Assembly: GCF_000330885.1 (NCBI RefSeq)
Contig: NC_020059.1
Coordinates: forward strand, 3,501 to 67,500
Source of the DNA: Rhizobium tropici CIAT 899
GTDB lineage: Bacteria; Pseudomonadota; Alphaproteobacteria; Rhizobiales; Rhizobiaceae
Length of the DNA stretch: 64,000 nucleotides
Reading direction: 5' to 3'
The first letter of the stretch is position 1; each line of letters opens with the position of its first letter. The notes beneath the pieces are model-generated. The model searched no databases and was not told the DNA's origin. It saw only the letters and a list, made by a program, of their open reading frames with translations. The position numbers were made by a program, and so were the translations under genes. Below are positions 20,553 to 30,302 of this stretch, one piece after another.

Positions 20553-20604
20553 CATTTGGTGACGACTAGGATATCGATTAATTCGGTCGATTAGGAGTTT
20601 CGAA

Positions 20605-21516
20605 TTGAACTGGATCACGAACTACGTCCGCCCGCGGATCAATTCCATGCTGGGCCGTCGCGAGGTTCCGGAGAATCTCTGGATCAAGTGCCCGGAAACG
20701 GGCGAAATGGTCTTCCACAAGGATCTGGAAGACAACAAATGGGTCATTCCCGCATCCGGCTTCCACATGAAGATGCCGGCCAAGGCTCGCCTTGCCGATC
20801 TCTTCGACAACGGCGAATACGAAGCCCTGCCGCAGCCGAAGGTCGCGCAGGACCCGCTGAAGTTCCGGGATTCGAAGAAATATACCGACCGCCTGAAGGA
20901 CAGCCGCTTGAAGACCGAGCAGGAGGATACGATCCTCTCCGGCGTCGGCAAAGTTCGCGGCCTGAAGCTCGTCGCCATCGTGCATGAGTTCAACTTCATC
21001 GGCGGTTCGCTCGGCATGGCGGCCGGCGAAGCGATCGTGAAGGCTTTCGAGCGTGCAATCGCCGAAAAATGCCCTGTCGTGATGTTCCCGGCTTCGGGCG
21101 GCGCCCGCATGCAGGAAGGCATTCTATCGCTGATGCAGCTGCCGCGCACGACGGTCGCCGTCGACATGCTGAAGGAAGCTGGCCAGCCCTACGTCGTGGT
21201 TTTGACCAATCCGACGACCGGCGGCGTCACGGCCTCCTACGCTATGCTTGGCGACATTCATTTGGCCGAACCCGGGGCTGAAATCGGCTTCGCCGGCAAG
21301 CGCGTGATCGAGCAGACGCTGCGCGAAAAGCTACCCGAGGGCTTCCAGACCTCGGAATACCTGCTGGAGCACGGCATGGTGGATATGGTGGTCAAGCGTC
21401 ACGACATTCCTGACACCCTGGCGACGCTTCTGAAGATCCTGACCAAGGCGCCGGCAAACGACGTATCGGTCAAGAACAAGAATGGCGCGGCACTGGCGAT
21501 AGCGGCGAGCGCCTGA
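20605..21516 (+). CDS. accD: Acetyl-CoA carboxylase carboxyltransferase beta subunit
   Basis: With AccA transfers CO2 from carboxybiotin to acetyl-CoA, making malonyl-CoA. 303 residues. The crotonase-like core is complete ([42 protein letters not shown]). The N-terminal zinc ribbon of E. coli AccD is degraded: only the first of four cysteines remains (KCPETGEM), and the second pair region reads [10 protein letters not shown]. The start is TTG at 20605, 7 bases after AGGAG. Part of the trp-accD-folC cluster. Confidence 0.96.
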   Translation: MNWITNYVRPRINSMLGRREVPENLWIKCPETGEMVFHKDLEDNKWVIPASGFHMKMPAKARLADLFDNGEYEALPQPKVAQDPLKFRDSKKYTDRLKDSRLKTEQEDTILSGVGKVRGLKLVAIVHEFNFIGGSLGMAAGEAIVKAFERAIAEKCPVVMFPASGGARMQEGILSLMQLPRTTVAVDMLKEAGQPYVVVLTNPTTGGVTASYAMLGDIHLAEPGAEIGFAGKRVIEQTLREKLPEGFQTSEYLLEHGMVDMVVKRHDIPDTLATLLKILTKAPANDVSVKNKNGAALAIAASA

Positions 21517-21548
21517 CATTATCGATTGCCGACGGGCGGAGGTGCGGG

Positions 21549-22901
21549 ATGACGTCTATGGACCAATCCGCAATGAGCGAGGCAGCACGCGAGATCGAGA
21601 AGCTCATGGGGTTGCACCCCAAGGGCTTCGATCTTTCTCTGGAGAGAATAACCCGGCTGCTCGACGCCCTCGGCAACCCTCATCAGAAATTGCCGCCGGT
21701 GATCCATGTCGCCGGTACCAACGGCAAGGGCTCCGTCACGGCCTTCTGCCGCGCGCTGCTCGAAGCCGGCGGCTATAGCGTGCACGTCCACACCTCACCG
21801 CACCTTGTCAATTGGCACGAGCGCTATCGCATCGGCGTCAAGGGCGGCCGCGGCAAGCTCGTCGACGATGCCGTGTTTGCCGATGCGCTGAGACGCATCG
21901 CCAAGGCCAATGGCGGGCAGAAGATCACCGTCTTCGAAATCCTGACGGCCGCGACCTTTCTCCTCTTTGCCGAGCATCCGGCAGATGTTGCCGTCATCGA
22001 GGTTGGCCTTGGCGGCCGTTTCGATGCCACGAATGTCATGTCCGATCCCGCGGTGTCGGTCATCATGCCGATTTCGCTCGATCATCAGCCCTATCTCGGC
22101 GACCGCGTCGAACTGATCGCTGCCGAAAAGGCCGGCATCATGAAATCGGGCCATCCCGTCGTGATAGGCCATCAGGACTATGATGCAGCACTCGACGTGC
22201 TGATCTCGACAGCCGAGCGGCTTCGTTGCCCGACCGCCGTCTTTGGCCAGGATTTCTCCGCCCATGAGGAATATGGCAAGCTGGTCTATCAGGACGAGTT
22301 CGGCCTTGCCGACCTGCCGCTGCCGCGCCTGCCGGGCCGCCACCAATATGGCAATGCCGCCGCCGCCATCCGCGCCGTCAAGGCTGCTGGCTTCGTCGTG
22401 ACTGAAGCCATGATGGAAAAGGCGATGACCTCGGTCGAATGGCCAGGCCGCCTGCAGCGACTGACGGAAGGTGAGCTGGTTGCGCATGTCCCGGAGCGCG
22501 CCGAGATCTGGGTGGATGGCGGCCACAATCCCGGCGCCGGCGAAGTCATCGCCGAGGCCATGGCGAATTTCGAGGAGCGCCAGCCGCGGCCTCTATTTCT
22601 GATCATCGGCATGATCAATACCAAGGATCCGATCGGCTATTTCAAAGCCTTTGTCGGCCTGGCCGAAAAGGTTTATTGCGTGCCGATCCGAGGCAGCGAA
22701 GCCATGATCGATCCAGTCATCCTGGCGAATGCAGCCTATGATGCCGGCCTTGTCGCCGAACCCATGTCCAGCGTCGTTGAGGCGCTGGATGCGATCAAGG
22801 GTGCGGCCGTGCCAAATTCGCCTCCCCCACGCATCCTGATCGGCGGTTCGCTCTATCTGGTCGGCGATGTCCTTACCGACAACGGCACGCCGCCGCGGTG
22901 A
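21549..22901 (+). CDS. folC: Bifunctional folylpolyglutamate synthase / dihydrofolate synthase
   Basis: Adds glutamate to dihydropteroate and to folates, with ATP. 450 residues. The ATP loop is HVAGTNGKGSVTAFCRALLE and the family segments HTSPHLVNWHERYRI, EVGLGGRFDATNV and DGGHNPGAGEVIAEAM are present. The ATG at 21549 is 5 bases after a GGAGG (21538-21542). It follows accD by 32 bp and ends the trpF-folC run. The 250 bp after it hold repeat sequence and the trxA terminator. Confidence 0.96.
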   Translation: MTSMDQSAMSEAAREIEKLMGLHPKGFDLSLERITRLLDALGNPHQKLPPVIHVAGTNGKGSVTAFCRALLEAGGYSVHVHTSPHLVNWHERYRIGVKGGRGKLVDDAVFADALRRIAKANGGQKITVFEILTAATFLLFAEHPADVAVIEVGLGGRFDATNVMSDPAVSVIMPISLDHQPYLGDRVELIAAEKAGIMKSGHPVVIGHQDYDAALDVLISTAERLRCPTAVFGQDFSAHEEYGKLVYQDEFGLADLPLPRLPGRHQYGNAAAAIRAVKAAGFVVTEAMMEKAMTSVEWPGRLQRLTEGELVAHVPERAEIWVDGGHNPGAGEVIAEAMANFEERQPRPLFLIIGMINTKDPIGYFKAFVGLAEKVYCVPIRGSEAMIDPVILANAAYDAGLVAEPMSSVVEALDAIKGAAVPNSPPPRILIGGSLYLVGDVLTDNGTPPR

Positions 22902-23042
22902 TTCTGGTCGGGTTGGTCAACCACCCGCCCTCGTGCTTCGAGACGGCCTGGGCCTCCTCCGCATGAAGGCTGACCTTCGTACCCAGCCGCTACGGGCTCA
23001 TTTCTTCCTTGCCTCTGCGTTGCCATGGAGACGAGCCTGCTC

Positions 23043-23083
23043 CATCCTCACCCTGAGGTGCGAAGCTTCGAAGGGCAAGGATG
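23043..23083. repeat. Degenerate palindromic intergenic repeat
   Basis: CATCCTCACCCTGAGGTG, then CGAAGCTTCGAAGGG and CAAGGATG, form a degenerate stem with CATCC/GGATG ends. Similar CATCCT...GGATG units with TTCGAAG cores are common between genes in rhizobia. Only one copy of this type is seen in the window. Confidence 0.4.
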
Positions 23084-23104
23084 ACCCGCTCTCTCCGGAC
23101 CAAC

Positions 23105-23128
23105 AAAAAACCCCGCCGAAGCGGGGTT
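23105..23128 (-). terminator. Terminator of the divL-...-trxA run
   Basis: On the minus strand, AACCCCGC (23128-23121) pairs with GCGGGGTT (23116-23109) around a UUCG tetraloop and runs into TTTTTT. A textbook intrinsic terminator after trxA. Confidence 0.92.
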
Positions 23129-23151
23129 CTTGTTCCTACAGTCGATATCGA

Positions 23152-23472
23152 TCAGGCTGCGCTGGAAATCCAGTTCTGCAGGGCCGTCTTGGGAGCGGCG
23201 CCGACCTTGATGTCAGCGACTTCGCCGGCCTTGAACATGGCGAGCGTCGGGATCGAGCGAACGCCGAACTGGGCGGCCAGTTCCGGATTTTCGTCGATGT
23301 TGAGCTTCGCAACCTTGACCTTGCCTTCGAACTGCACGGCAAGCTCTTCCAGAGCCGGGGCGATCATCTTGCACGGACCGCACCATTCGGCCCAGAAATC
23401 AACGACAACAGGCTCTGCAGACTGCAGCACTTCCGTGGCGAAGTTGGAGGTATCGACTTTAACGGTAGCCAT
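23152..23472 (-). CDS. trxA: Thioredoxin
   Basis: General disulfide reductase, 106 residues, the classic length. The active site is [18 protein letters not shown] and the cis-proline loop is [15 protein letters not shown]. The start ATG at 23472 gives [11 protein letters not shown]. It follows addA by 75 bp on the same strand, and is the last gene before a strong terminator; an own promoter in that gap is possible. Confidence 0.97.
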   Translation of the reverse strand: MATVKVDTSNFATEVLQSAEPVVVDFWAEWCGPCKMIAPALEELAVQFEGKVKVAKLNIDENPELAAQFGVRSIPTLAMFKAGEVADIKVGAAPKTALQNWISSAA

Positions 23473-23547
23473 AGGCTGCTCCTTACCAGGATTTGCGGGT
23501 TGCTAGATATGTGATGGTGCGGTGCCCATATTTCAATATCTGGTATT

Positions 23548-26500
23548 TCACTTTGTTTCGAGCTCCGCAAGCGCCAATGCAAGTGCCCTATCCGACAGCG
23601 TGTAGATCGAGGCATTTTCGGTATAGACCAGCATGCAGTCGACGCGCTTTCCCGGATAAAGCGGCGAAAGGATCTCGCGGTAGATGGCCAGCTGAGCTTT
23701 GTGAGCGAAGGGGATGCTGCTTTCCTCGGCAGGAGGCACGCGATTCGTCTTATAGTCGAGAATGACGACACGATCGTCCAGGTCAGCCAGCCGGTCGATA
23801 CGGCCGGAGACGGCATAGGACTGGCCGCCGAGCTTCAGCGTGCCCATGATCGACACTTCCGCCTGCGCATGGGTGCTGAACGTGCCCTGCAGATCCGGAT
23901 GCGACAGCAGCGCCATGACGGACTTCACCAGCGCCCCTTGCTCGGCCGGCGGCCACAAGCGCGCGGCCCGCTCGGCGTAGCGCCGGGCGGCATCGGCGCG
24001 CTCTTCTGGCGCGATTTCAGGCAAAGTCTGCAGCATACGGTGGATGAAGCGACCCTTCTGCAAGGCGCGGTCGGATTTGGCTTTCTCGCCGAACAGCGCC
24101 GAAGTCACCAGCAGATCGTCGGCTTCCTCATCGATGACGGTGCCTACGCCGGAGGGGCTCAGCGGCCGCGGCAGGCTTCTTTGCGGCGGGAGCGGGCGGT
24201 TGAGGCTGTCGGGCAGGCCAGCGCGTTCGGAGCGTTTCTCATGCTCCCTCGCGGTCTCGAATTCGAGCTGAACCTGCGCAACCCGCCAGCTCAAGCCCTG
24301 CCAGTCGCCATCCGGGCCGGTGAAGGTCTTCTGCGTGCAGCGCAGCTCATCCCCGCGCAGCGCTGCGGAAATCATCGCCTGCCAGGTATCGGCATTTTCG
24401 CGGATGCCGCGGTAGCCGCAAATGATCAGCCGGTCGGCGGCGCGCGTCATGCCCACATAGAGCAGCCGGCGATATTCCTCCTCCGCCAGCGCCTGCAGCC
24501 GCGCCGTATCGGCCTGCGTCAGCGAATTGGCGAGCGCCGAGACCGGCACCCAGACCGGCAGCGGGATCTCGTCTTTGCCGGTTTCGATCAGCCGCAGCTT
24601 CGGCAGATGTGTATGGGTGAAGGCCTTGCCGCCGCTATCGACGAGGAAAACGATCGGCGCTTCCAATCCCTTCGAGGCGTGCACCGTCATGATCCGCACC
24701 TCGTTGCGGCCTTTGTCCTGCTCGCGTTTGACCGTCGGCGCTTCCAGCTCCAGCGTCGAGATGAAGGATTGCAGGCCGGGCAGGCCGCTCGTCTCGTGAT
24801 CGAGCGTGAAGGTCAGGAATTCGTCGAGGATATCGCTGACTTCGGTGCCAAGCCGCGCCAGAAATTTCCGTCGGCCGCCAAAGCTTCCGAGCACCCGTGC
24901 ATAAAAATCATGAACAGGAAGGCTCCTGGACAAAGCAAGGAAGGTTCTTAAGCGTTCGACCACCTGGCTGAAGCGGTCATGGCCGTCTACGGCAAATCTC
25001 TGCAGGTGGCTCCAGACGCTTTCCTCGTCGTCGCGATAGGCGGCAACGGCAAAGACATCCTCTTCGCTAAGGTCGAACAATGGGCTCTTCATGAGCGCAC
25101 AGAGCGAAAGATCGTCTTCCGGCAACAGCAGGAAACGGCCGAGCGCCAGAAGATCCTGAATGGCGATATGGCTCGTCAGCACCAGACGATCGGCGCCGGC
25201 AACAGGAATGTTGCCCCGTCGTTTCAGGGCACGCGTCAGCGCGTTGACGAAGCTGTCGCGCTTGCGCACCAGCACGAGAATGTCGCCGGCCTCGATGAAA
25301 CGGGCCTTGCCCTTCTCGATGATCGTTTCCCGGCCGATCAGATTGCCGATCATGTGCGCCATTCGTCGCGCCAGGATGGCGGCCGGCGCGCTTTCAGGCG
25401 TCGAATCGAAAGGTGCCGTCCAGTCTTCTTCCCTGGCGGCCGGCTCCGGCGAGATCGTCTCCCAAAGATCGACGGCGCCGGGGTGGCCGATGCGGCTGGA
25501 GCGATGCACCACAGGCTCGTTGAGGGCGCTGAGTCCTCGGGCATTCTCCGGGCTGGTGAAGACATGGTCGACGGCGCCGAGTACATCGGCTGTCGAGCGG
25601 AAGGAGAGGGGCAGGCGGATCGACGAGAATTGCTGGCCGCTCGCCGCCACGCGGCGCCGCGTGCGGTCGCTCTCCTCGGAAAAGCGTTCAGGACGCGCGC
25701 CCTGGAACGAATAGATCGATTGTTTCTCGTCACCGACGGCAAAGATCGTGCGCAGCGTTGGCCGGGCGCTGTCGCCGGAGAAGAAATCCTCCGCCAGCGA
25801 TTGGATGACGCGCCATTGGATCGGGCTCGTATCCTGCGCCTCGTCCACGAGAATGTGGTCGATGCCCTGATCCAGCTTATAGTGAATCCAGGGGCCGACA
25901 TCCTTCTTGGTCAAGAGATCGGCCGTGCGGGTGATGAGGTCTTCGAAATCGAGCTGGCTGCGGCGCTTCTTCAGCTCCTCGTAGTCGCGGTTCAGGCGAT
26001 CGGCGAGAATGAGGGCGGCATGGGTGGCGCGATACATCCGCATCAGCTTCAGCCGGTCGCGGCAGGCAACGACATGGGCGCGTGCTTCAGCGACGGCATC
26101 GGCGAGTGCCGGCGCATCCGCAAGCATCGCCTTGACGAAGAACTGGCTGTCCGACTTCGGTTCGCCCTTGGCGGTTAGCATGGCCTTTTCGAGGATTTCG
26201 GCGCGGGCAAGCGGATCTGCCTCACGCTTGGCAAGCCGCAGCGCGTAAGCAACTTCCTGAGCCTTGGCGCCGCCCTTCTCGTCGGCAAGCGTCAGATAAA
26301 GCTCCAGCGTCGCGCCTAAGAGGCCGGGCAGCGGCCAATATTGCTCGGCAATGCTCGTTTCCGTCTCACCGGGCGTAAGGCCAAGCCGGGCAAGCAGTGC
26401 GGCCTCGATGCCGCCTTTGCGCTCGGCCGCTTCGGTGAAGCGGCGGATCGCGTTGCGATTGGCGACGATATCACCCAGTAGGGTCTCAAGGCCGGATTCA

Positions 26501-27114
26501 TCGCCGAGATCGAGCACATAGTCGAAAGCTCGCGCCAGTTCGGCATCGCCATGCGGCGTCGTTGCCGTCAGCAAGGCACGGCGCGCATCGTCCAGCAGGA
26601 CTTCGGCAGCGCGGTCGTCGAGAACGGAGAAATGCCCGGCGACGTTTGCTTCAAGCGGAAATTGATGCAGCAAAGCCTCGCAGAAAGCATGGATGGTCTG
26701 GATCTTCAGTCCGCCAGGTGTTTCCAGCGCCTTGGCAAAGAGCCGGCGTGCCTCGGCGAGCTTGAAGATATCGGGCTCCTTGCCTTCGATATCGGCGATG
26801 CGTTTCTTCAGCTCCTCGTCCGGCATCGTCGCCCAGGCGGCAAGCCGATCGAAGACACGGTTCGACATTTCGGACGCTGCCGCCTTGGTATAGGTGAGGC
26901 AAAGGATCGCCGAGGGCCGCGCACCTGCTAGAAGCAGGCGGATCACACGCTGCGTCAGCACATGCGTCTTGCCGGAGCCGGCGTTGGCCGAAACCCAGGC
27001 CGAGCGTTCGGGGTCGGAGGCGATCGACTGCTGGATGGTCGTCCAGCTGATCCAGACGCCGGGATCGTCGCTGTCGGGCAGGGTGGCGATGTCGTCGGCG
27101 GAAAAATCACTCAT
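23548..27114 (-). CDS. addA: ATP-dependent helicase/nuclease AddA
   Basis: Large subunit of AddAB, the functional counterpart of RecBCD in double-strand-break repair. 1188 residues. The N-terminal UvrD-type helicase has Walker A ANAGSGKTHVLTQR (Lys49), DEAQDTSPIQWRVIQSL (Walker B) and later motifs such as IMTVHASKGLEAPIVFLVD. The C-terminal RecB-like nuclease has GRIDRLADLDDRVVILDYKT. The start at 27114 overlaps the addB stop by 8 bp, giving MSDFSADDIATLP; longer starts upstream lie within addB. Confidence 0.96.
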   Translation of the reverse strand: MSDFSADDIATLPDSDDPGVWISWTTIQQSIASDPERSAWVSANAGSGKTHVLTQRVIRLLLAGARPSAILCLTYTKAAASEMSNRVFDRLAAWATMPDEELKKRIADIEGKEPDIFKLAEARRLFAKALETPGGLKIQTIHAFCEALLHQFPLEANVAGHFSVLDDRAAEVLLDDARRALLTATTPHGDAELARAFDYVLDLGDESGLETLLGDIVANRNAIRRFTEAAERKGGIEAALLARLGLTPGETETSIAEQYWPLPGLLGATLELYLTLADEKGGAKAQEVAYALRLAKREADPLARAEILEKAMLTAKGEPKSDSQFFVKAMLADAPALADAVAEARAHVVACRDRLKLMRMYRATHAALILADRLNRDYEELKKRRSQLDFEDLITRTADLLTKKDVGPWIHYKLDQGIDHILVDEAQDTSPIQWRVIQSLAEDFFSGDSARPTLRTIFAVGDEKQSIYSFQGARPERFSEESDRTRRRVAASGQQFSSIRLPLSFRSTADVLGAVDHVFTSPENARGLSALNEPVVHRSSRIGHPGAVDLWETISPEPAAREEDWTAPFDSTPESAPAAILARRMAHMIGNLIGRETIIEKGKARFIEAGDILVLVRKRDSFVNALTRALKRRGNIPVAGADRLVLTSHIAIQDLLALGRFLLLPEDDLSLCALMKSPLFDLSEEDVFAVAAYRDDEESVWSHLQRFAVDGHDRFSQVVERLRTFLALSRSLPVHDFYARVLGSFGGRRKFLARLGTEVSDILDEFLTFTLDHETSGLPGLQSFISTLELEAPTVKREQDKGRNEVRIMTVHASKGLEAPIVFLVDSGGKAFTHTHLPKLRLIETGKDEIPLPVWVPVSALANSLTQADTARLQALAEEEYRRLLYVGMTRAADRLIICGYRGIRENADTWQAMISAALRGDELRCTQKTFTGPDGDWQGLSWRVAQVQLEFETAREHEKRSERAGLPDSLNRPLPPQRSLPRPLSPSGVGTVIDEEADDLLVTSALFGEKAKSDRALQKGRFIHRMLQTLPEIAPEERADAARRYAERAARLWPPAEQGALVKSVMALLSHPDLQGTFSTHAQAEVSIMGTLKLGGQSYAVSGRIDRLADLDDRVVILDYKTNRVPPAEESSIPFAHKAQLAIYREILSPLYPGKRVDCMLVYTENASIYTLSDRALALALAELETK

Positions 27115-30100
27115 CGCCGCCGCCTTCCTGCTCGGTCTCTGCCGTCGACCATTCCGAAACGCGGGCGAGGTGATCGTAATCCCCGCCATATTCAAACTGC
27201 TGGGCCGGAATCAGCCGCGAGGAAAAACCCTTCTCGCCCGATTGCAGCAGCGAAACGAATTTCACCAGCTGGTCCATTGATTCCTGCGCGAGATCCATAG
27301 CCGACTTCGTTTCCGTCTTGCCGCCGCGGCTGGAATGCTCGTTGTTGACTTGGTCGACCTTGAAGCGATCGCCGGGCCGCAGCCGGACATAAAGCAGGTT
27401 TTCCGGCACCAGTGCGCCAATATTGCGGAAGGCGCCTGCCTTCAGCGCATAGGCTTCCAGCGCCAGCTGTGGATCGAGCAGCGCGCGCGCCTGTGGCGGG
27501 GAGGGATTGTAGCCGGTCTTATAATCGATGAGGTCGGCGCCCTTGTCGCTCTTGATATCGATGCGGTCGGCAACGCCCGTCAGACGAATGCCGATCGGCT
27601 CGATCTCGACGCCAGCCGGCACTTCCGTGGCCGTTTTGCGCACGTCGGGCCGTCGTTCCGCTTCCCAGTCAAGGAAGGCCCGCGCCACTTCGCGGAAACG
27701 CGGGCGCCAGACGCTGTCGATGTGAACAGGCAGCCGCTCGGCATCGAAAAGCTCCGCAATGATGCGATCCATAGCGAGCGCCGCATCCGGTGTGCCGGCA
27801 ATATGCCCTTCGCGGACGAAGCGATCGATGATCTTGTGGTAGAGCGTGCCGCGCTCGGCCGGCCCGGGATCACGGTTGAACGGATCGACCGGATCGAGCC
27901 GCAGCACCCGCCGGGCATAGATCGAATAGGGATCGCGCCGCAGCCGCCCCACCTCGCTGAAGGAATAGCTTTTCGGCTGCAGCTCTGCAGGCGGCTTCGG
28001 CGCCGGCCGCAGTGCCGGAGCCTGGTTTTCACCCTCGTCGATCATCGCAGCCCAGTGGCGATACTGGTCGCCGCGTGCCTTCATGGCGTCTTCCAGTTCC
28101 TTGCCGCCGAGTGCGATCAGCCGCTGCAGCCAGCGTGAGGCGACCGTCGGCGTCGAACCCTGGCGCAGGGCCCGGGAATAGATCAGATCGCGGGTGCCGT
28201 TCGCCATTTCGAAATCGTGCGCAAGCTGGCCGATGCGGCGCTCCGGCGGCTCCAGACCAATCTCGGTCTTCATACTGCGTGAAATGAAGGGATTGTTTGC
28301 CGTCTGCCCTGGCCAGGATCCTTCGTTCAACCCGCCGAGGATCAGCGTATCGACGCTCTGCAGGCGCGCTTCCAGCGTACCGAAGATGAAGAGGCGGGGA
28401 TGGCTGAGCGCTCGTGGCTTCACCGCCTGACCCACGCAGAGTGCTGCCATGATGTCGATCCACTGCACGCCATCGGCTTCAAGCTGGCCGTCGGTTTCGA
28501 TGACGTCCCGAAGGAGGCTGGCAAGCGTATCTCCCGCCTCGCCGGACCAGAGGCCTGCCAGACTGCCACGCTCGTCGATGGCTGCGGCTTCCAGGGCGCG
28601 GCCGGTACGCTCCGCCCAATCCGAAAGTGTGAGGAGACCCTCTGACGCGGGCAGGGAAAGCGCCGATACCAGCGGTTCGCATGCCGCAGTCACTCGCTGG
28701 GCAAGCGCCCGCGCATGCTCGATGGCCTCGGACGGCAGCGCTTTGCGCCATTGCGGCGCATGGCGGTCATCGGCCTGCTCCGCTACGCGGTCGTCCAGCA
28801 GGGTTTCCAGCCTGCCGATGTCGATGTTGTCGACGCCACCCCTGAGCGCCAGGATCTCCAGCGCATCGACACCGGGTTGACGGATCTCCTCGGGCAGGCC
28901 GAACAAGGCGAGAGGATGCTTGAGCAGTGAGACGACGGCAACGGGATCGCCGGGGCGAAGGGATGCTTCCAGCAACAATTGCAGCAGCGTGCCCTGGGGC
29001 GTGGCGTTCAGCGGCGTACCGGCCGAATCGTCGGCGGTGATACCGAAGCGGGCAAGCTCCGCTGTCACACGCCGCGCGAGATTGCGGTCGGGCGTAATCA
29101 AGGCCGCCTGGCTTTCGCCGCCGTTGCGGCCGGGCTTCTCCAGCGCCAGCCGTAAGGCGATGGCGATCGCGGTCGCCTCCTCGCGCTCGTTGGCCGCTTC
29201 GATCAGCGTCACGTCGGCGAATGCGTCCGCTATCGCATCGGGAGGGAGCGTCTTGCGCCAGCTTCCCCAGCCGCTCGTCGCCTTGGCCGGCGCCAGCGCA
29301 CGCGACAGGATCTGCGCCCGCATCTGCATGGTTTCAGCCGCATCCGCGATGGATTCGACATCGCGCCGCGTGACCTGCAACCGTTTCAGCAGCAGCGAGA
29401 GACCATATTGCGGATGGCTGCGAGTCGTCGGATCGGCTCTTTCGCCGATGGATGTCTCCGGCGCCACGAGCTGCCAATCCTCTTCCGGCATCGCAAGATC
29501 GAGGCCGGGCAGCACGATCACGCCTTGTGGCAAGGCAGCGACCGCTGAAATCAACTCAGCCGTTGCCGGCACTGAGCCCGTCGAGCCTGCTATGATAACC
29601 GGCCCTGGATGCCGCATCCTGGAGATGCGCTGCGCCTCGGCGCGCAGAATGGCATTGCGGTTGCGGGCGGGCGAGGACTTTCCGAGTTCTTCAAGACGCG
29701 CCGGCCAGAAGGCGCTGGCGATTGCCAGGAATTCTGTTGTCAGCTGCCACCAGAGCGCATGATCCTCCGCGCTGAGATTGGCAAGCTCGCTCCATTCGCG
29801 GTCCTCGGTCTCCAGCGAATCAATGAGTTCGGCGAGATTGCGCGCGAGCCAAATTGCATCCGCCGGGCTTGCCGGCGCCACCAGCGGCGAATCGGAGTGA
29901 ATATCGCGCACGATCTGCGGCAGCTTGTTGCGCCAGGCAAGGATCAGCCGGGCGAGTTCCAGCAGTCGGGCGGTATTGGCAAGCGGCTGCGCCAGATCGG
30001 CCGTTTCGGGCAGTGCTTCTTCGAAATAGCCGCTGTCGTCATCGGTCTCGCCGAGTGGGCGAATGACCGGCAGGATGGCGGCACGGCCGCCGAGCAAGTC

Positions 30101-30298
30101 GACGAATTCCGAACGCAGCGCGCGCGCTGCGCGCCGCGTCGGCAGAAAGATGCTGACCTTGGCAAGCGACAGCGGGTCCGCCGGATCGTGACGGAAATGC
30201 TCGGTCAGCCGGCCATCGCAAAGCGCTGTCGCAAGCGTTTTCAGGAAGGGCAGACCTGCCGGAATCGTCAGAATGCGTTGCCGGTGTCCGCCCGCCAT
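27107..30298 (-). CDS. addB: Double-strand break repair protein AddB
   Basis: Partner of AddA with an inactivated helicase-like N-terminus and a C-terminal RecB-type nuclease (GVADRIDIKSDKGADLIDYKTG). 1063 residues from ATG 30298 (MAGGHRQRILTIPAGLPF); a TTG at 30310 is an alternative start that would overlap the upstream gene by 8 bp. The last ~270 residues have no cysteine, so the iron-sulfur staple known from Bacillus AddB cannot form. Overlaps addA by 8 bp. Confidence 0.93.
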   Translation of the reverse strand: MAGGHRQRILTIPAGLPFLKTLATALCDGRLTEHFRHDPADPLSLAKVSIFLPTRRAARALRSEFVDLLGGRAAILPVIRPLGETDDDSGYFEEALPETADLAQPLANTARLLELARLILAWRNKLPQIVRDIHSDSPLVAPASPADAIWLARNLAELIDSLETEDREWSELANLSAEDHALWWQLTTEFLAIASAFWPARLEELGKSSPARNRNAILRAEAQRISRMRHPGPVIIAGSTGSVPATAELISAVAALPQGVIVLPGLDLAMPEEDWQLVAPETSIGERADPTTRSHPQYGLSLLLKRLQVTRRDVESIADAAETMQMRAQILSRALAPAKATSGWGSWRKTLPPDAIADAFADVTLIEAANEREEATAIAIALRLALEKPGRNGGESQAALITPDRNLARRVTAELARFGITADDSAGTPLNATPQGTLLQLLLEASLRPGDPVAVVSLLKHPLALFGLPEEIRQPGVDALEILALRGGVDNIDIGRLETLLDDRVAEQADDRHAPQWRKALPSEAIEHARALAQRVTAACEPLVSALSLPASEGLLTLSDWAERTGRALEAAAIDERGSLAGLWSGEAGDTLASLLRDVIETDGQLEADGVQWIDIMAALCVGQAVKPRALSHPRLFIFGTLEARLQSVDTLILGGLNEGSWPGQTANNPFISRSMKTEIGLEPPERRIGQLAHDFEMANGTRDLIYSRALRQGSTPTVASRWLQRLIALGGKELEDAMKARGDQYRHWAAMIDEGENQAPALRPAPKPPAELQPKSYSFSEVGRLRRDPYSIYARRVLRLDPVDPFNRDPGPAERGTLYHKIIDRFVREGHIAGTPDAALAMDRIIAELFDAERLPVHIDSVWRPRFREVARAFLDWEAERRPDVRKTATEVPAGVEIEPIGIRLTGVADRIDIKSDKGADLIDYKTGYNPSPPQARALLDPQLALEAYALKAGAFRNIGALVPENLLYVRLRPGDRFKVDQVNNEHSSRGGKTETKSAMDLAQESMDQLVKFVSLLQSGEKGFSSRLIPAQQFEYGGDYDHLARVSEWSTAETEQEGGGDE

Positions 30299-30302
30299 CG
30301 GC

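Noticed and set aside
23701..24951. Open frame of 416 codons opposite addA
   Set aside because: Arg/Gln-rich composition typical of a reverse-strand shadow; addA is certain.
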